A stretch of 64,000 nt of DNA from contig NZ_AVGG01000003.1 of NCBI RefSeq assembly GCF_000498535.1, positions 1 through 64,000 of the forward strand, given 5' to 3'. Origin of the DNA: Flavobacterium limnosediminis JC2902 (lineage in GTDB: Bacteria > Bacteroidota > Bacteroidia > Flavobacteriales > Flavobacteriaceae). This document shows positions 62,198-64,000 of the stretch, one piece after another (positions within the stretch are counted from its first letter, which is position 1; each line of letters starts with the position of its first letter). The notes under the pieces were generated by a model, which worked only from the letters and a program-made list of their open reading frames with translations, did no database searches and was not told the origin of the DNA. The translations under genes were made by a program, and so were the position numbers.

Positions 62198-62914
62198 ATG
62201 AAAAATCAAATGAAAATACAGATTTGGTCGGATGTTATGTGTCCGTTTTGTTACATTGGAAAACGAAAACTGGAAGAAGCATTAGAACAATTCGAAAATA
62301 AAAATGCCGTTGCCATCGAATGGAAGAGTTTTCAGCTGGACCCAAGAGCTAAGTACCAGCCCGGGGACAACACCTATGATCATTTGGCTAAAAAATACGG
62401 ACGAGACAGAAATTGGTCGGTTGCCATGCACGAAAGTGTTACCCAACAAGCCAAAGCCGTTGGATTGGACTATCATTTCGAGAAACTAATTTTAGCCAAT
62501 TCTTTAAACGCGCATCGTTTATCCCATCTTGCCAAAAAACATAATTTGGGCGACGCTTTCGAAGAATTGCTGTTTAAAGCACATTTTACTGAAGGCTTAA
62601 ATATAGATGACAAAACAACATTGATGCAACTTGCTTTAAAAGTTGGATTGAAAATGGAAGAAATTGAAGCTGTTTTACATTCCGACGCCTATGTTAATGA
62701 GGTTGAACAAGAAATGAACGAGGCACAATCACTTGGCGTAAACAGTGTGCCATTCTTTGTTTTTGATGATAAATATGCGGTTACCGGAGCACAATCACCC
62801 GAAGTGTTTTTAACAACCCTGCAAAAAGCATGGGAAGATGGCGGCTTTGAAGCCACATTAGACCTGCAAAATTCAACCGACGAAAACAGTTGTACCATAG
62901 ACGGTTGCAATTAA
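62198..62914 (+). CDS. DsbA-family oxidoreductase, FrnE-like
   Basis: 238 residues. SDVMCPFCYIGKRKLEEAL with an intact CPFC active site (residues 15-18), an inserted helical domain, and the cis-Pro loop GVNSVPFFVFD. No signal peptide, so cytoplasmic. FrnE proteins are linked to polyketide synthesis and oxidative stress. The C-terminal CTIDGCN adds a Cys pair. Confidence 0.9.
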   Translation: MKNQMKIQIWSDVMCPFCYIGKRKLEEALEQFENKNAVAIEWKSFQLDPRAKYQPGDNTYDHLAKKYGRDRNWSVAMHESVTQQAKAVGLDYHFEKLILANSLNAHRLSHLAKKHNLGDAFEELLFKAHFTEGLNIDDKTTLMQLALKVGLKMEEIEAVLHSDAYVNEVEQEMNEAQSLGVNSVPFFVFDDKYAVTGAQSPEVFLTTLQKAWEDGGFEATLDLQNSTDENSCTIDGCN

Positions 62915-62939
62915 AACATATCATTCTACAATTTTATAC

Positions 62940-62969
62940 AGAACTGCTATTCAAGTGAATAGCAGTTCT
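62940..62969. terminator. Terminator between the DsbA-like gene and tadA
   Basis: GAACTGCTATTC and GAATAGCAGTTC form a 12-bp stem with an AAGT loop. It ends at the stop codon of the convergent tadA. Confidence 0.75.
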
Positions 62970-63412
62970 TATTTTCTTCTTTCAGCAAAAAAGCGTTTCA
63001 TTAAAGTTCCACATTCTTCCTCCATCACCCCACCAACAACCACGGTTTTCGGATGCAATTGCGAACCCATTTTAATATAGCCACGGTGTTCGTCTCGTGC
63101 ACCAAACACAATTTTGGTAATTTGTGACCAGTACAGAGCGCCCGCACACATCTGGCAGGGCTCGAGGGTTACATAAAGGGTGCAGTCCTTCAGGTATTTT
63201 CCGCCCAGAAAATTGGCCGAAGAAGTTATGGCCTGCATTTCGGCATGAGCAGTAACGTCGTTCAACAATTCGGTTAAATTATGTGTACGTGCAATCACGC
63301 GATTATCCACTACCACAACGGCGCCAACGGGAATTTCACCTTTTTCAAAAGCAATTTCGGCTTCCTGAAAAGCCTTCTTCATAAAATAGTCGTCGGTGAA
63401 AATGTTTTCCAT
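62969..63412 (-). CDS. tadA: tRNA-specific adenosine deaminase
   Basis: Converts A34 to inosine in tRNA-Arg. 147 residues with HAEMQAI and PCQMCAGAL, the zinc ligands of the CDA fold. IPVGAVVVVDNRVIA is typical. The -7 box ends only 5 nt before the start codon, so the mRNA may be leaderless. Divergent from dxs. Confidence 0.96.
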   Translation of the reverse strand: MENIFTDDYFMKKAFQEAEIAFEKGEIPVGAVVVVDNRVIARTHNLTELLNDVTAHAEMQAITSSANFLGGKYLKDCTLYVTLEPCQMCAGALYWSQITKIVFGARDEHRGYIKMGSQLHPKTVVVGGVMEEECGTLMKRFFAERRK

Positions 63413-63417
63413 GAAAA

Positions 63418-63425
63418 CAAAAATA
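63418..63425 (-). promoter_or_regulatory. -7 box of tadA, adjacent to the start codon
   Basis: TATTTTTG on the minus strand, exact; its last base is 6 nt from the A of the ATG. Confidence 0.6.
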
Positions 63426-63438
63426 CAATTTCAAATCG

Positions 63439-63446
63439 TACATTTG
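63439..63446 (+). promoter_or_regulatory. -7 box of dxs, adjacent to the start codon
   Basis: TACATTTG, exact; four bases separate it from the ATG, so transcription and translation would start at nearly the same point. Confidence 0.6.
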
Positions 63447-63450
63447 TCTC

Positions 63451-64000
63451 ATGTCTGAGAATCTCTTGCAAAATATCAACAATCCGACCGATTTACGGAA
63501 ACTTTCACCGGAACAATTGCCCGTAGTCGCAAAAGAATTACGGGAATTCATCATCGACATCGTTTCACGAAAGGAAGGCCATCTGGGTGCCAGTCTGGGT
63601 GTAATTGAATTGACAATTGCACTGCATTATGTTTTCAACACTCCTGAAGATTTATTGGTTTGGGATGTAGGTCATCAGGCTTACGGACATAAAATACTGA
63701 CTGAACGCAAAGACGTTTTCCATACAAATCGCCAACTTCAGGGCATCTCCGGATTTCCGAAACGCGACGAAAGCAAGTATGACACTTTTGGCGTCGGACA
63801 TTCATCGACATCCATTTCGGCAGCATTGGGCATGGCTTTGGCATCCAATTTAAAAGGCGAAACCGAAAAACAGCACATCGCGGTTATCGGCGACGCATCG
63901 ATTGCCTCTGGAATGGCCTTTGAAGGCTTGAATCATGCTGGAGTTACCGATGCCAACTTATTGGTAATCCTGAATGACAATGCTATCGGAATTGACCCAA
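63451..64000 (+). CDS. dxs: 1-Deoxy-D-xylulose-5-phosphate synthase, N-terminal part
   Basis: 183 codons before the window ends. [19 protein letters not shown] start, then [51 protein letters not shown] and [20 protein letters not shown], the TPP-binding Gly-Asp block. It condenses pyruvate with glyceraldehyde 3-phosphate to feed isoprenoids and the thiazole of thiamine, and itself needs TPP. Truncated only by the window. Confidence 0.95.
   Translation, partial: MSENLLQNINNPTDLRKLSPEQLPVVAKELREFIIDIVSRKEGHLGASLGVIELTIALHYVFNTPEDLLVWDVGHQAYGHKILTERKDVFHTNRQLQGISGFPKRDESKYDTFGVGHSSTSISAALGMALASNLKGETEKQHIAVIGDASIASGMAFEGLNHAGVTDANLLVILNDNAIGIDP

Overview
The window is chromosomal DNA of a low-GC member of the Flavobacteriia, most likely Flavobacterium or a close relative. 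The evidence is the gene content (gldD, Alternative Complex III, DUF2723, DUF3127, VF530, a flavobacterial thiamine cluster), A-rich gene starts without Shine-Dalgarno sequences, and the Bacteroidota promoter box TAnnTTTG, which I found upstream of more than 20 genes. Almost all of it is core housekeeping DNA. There is no prophage, insertion sequence, CRISPR array or integrated plasmid.

Layout. 0-1.2 kb: a gene-poor stretch holding a promoter-to-terminator unit that I read as a small structured RNA, possibly 6S-Flavo, followed by a MepB-like gene. 1.2-12.8 kb (minus): one operon, actABCDEF plus cytochrome c oxidase subunits II and I, the quinol-to-oxygen branch of respiration. 12.9-17.6 kb: a SPOR protein, a TonB-dependent receptor of haem-receptor type, a small stress-type membrane protein and an unknown secreted protein. 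17.6-22.4 kb (minus): rimP-nusA-infB behind a leader with a terminator-like hairpin. 22.5-34.4 kb: a universal stress protein, two tandem tRNA-Gln genes, a DUF2723 glycosyltransferase-like protein, a polysaccharide deacetylase with a repeat-derived insert, a thioredoxin-fold protein without its cysteines, a metallophosphoesterase, polA and a serine hydrolase. 34.5-37.3 kb: rplM-rpsI-rpsB-tsf. 37.3-39.1 kb: a queuosine precursor transporter, a small secreted Cys/His protein and tag.

39.2-47.0 kb: a TPP riboswitch heads thiS-thiC-thiE-like-thiD-thiE-thiG-[GxxExxY gene]-thiH-thiF, which together cover HMP-P synthesis (ThiC), sulfur carrier activation (ThiF, ThiS), dehydroglycine from tyrosine (ThiH), thiazole formation (ThiG), HMP-P phosphorylation (ThiD) and coupling (ThiE). 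The GxxExxY gene interrupts this operon between two copies of a 31-nt repeat. 47-64 kb: YoaK-like and VF530 genes, aat, DUF3127, a flavin reductase-like gene, an orphan histidine kinase, rplU-rpmA, an M16 peptidase pair, a DMT exporter, a metal-binding lipoprotein, gldD, ssb, mutY, an HU-like gene, a 30-codon ribosomal-type protein, RNase E/G, a DsbA-like protein, tadA and the start of dxs.

The most interesting material is non-coding. It includes the possible 6S-like RNA, the rimP leader hairpin, a TPP-controlled hairpin covering the thiS start codon, a structured rpsB leader, and short word-like and palindromic repeats. Those repeats sit between genes inside operons and, in two places (the deacetylase and the ThiE-like protein), inside open reading frames. 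No wholly new multigene system is visible; the strongest leads are the RNA elements and the repeats inside or beside genes.
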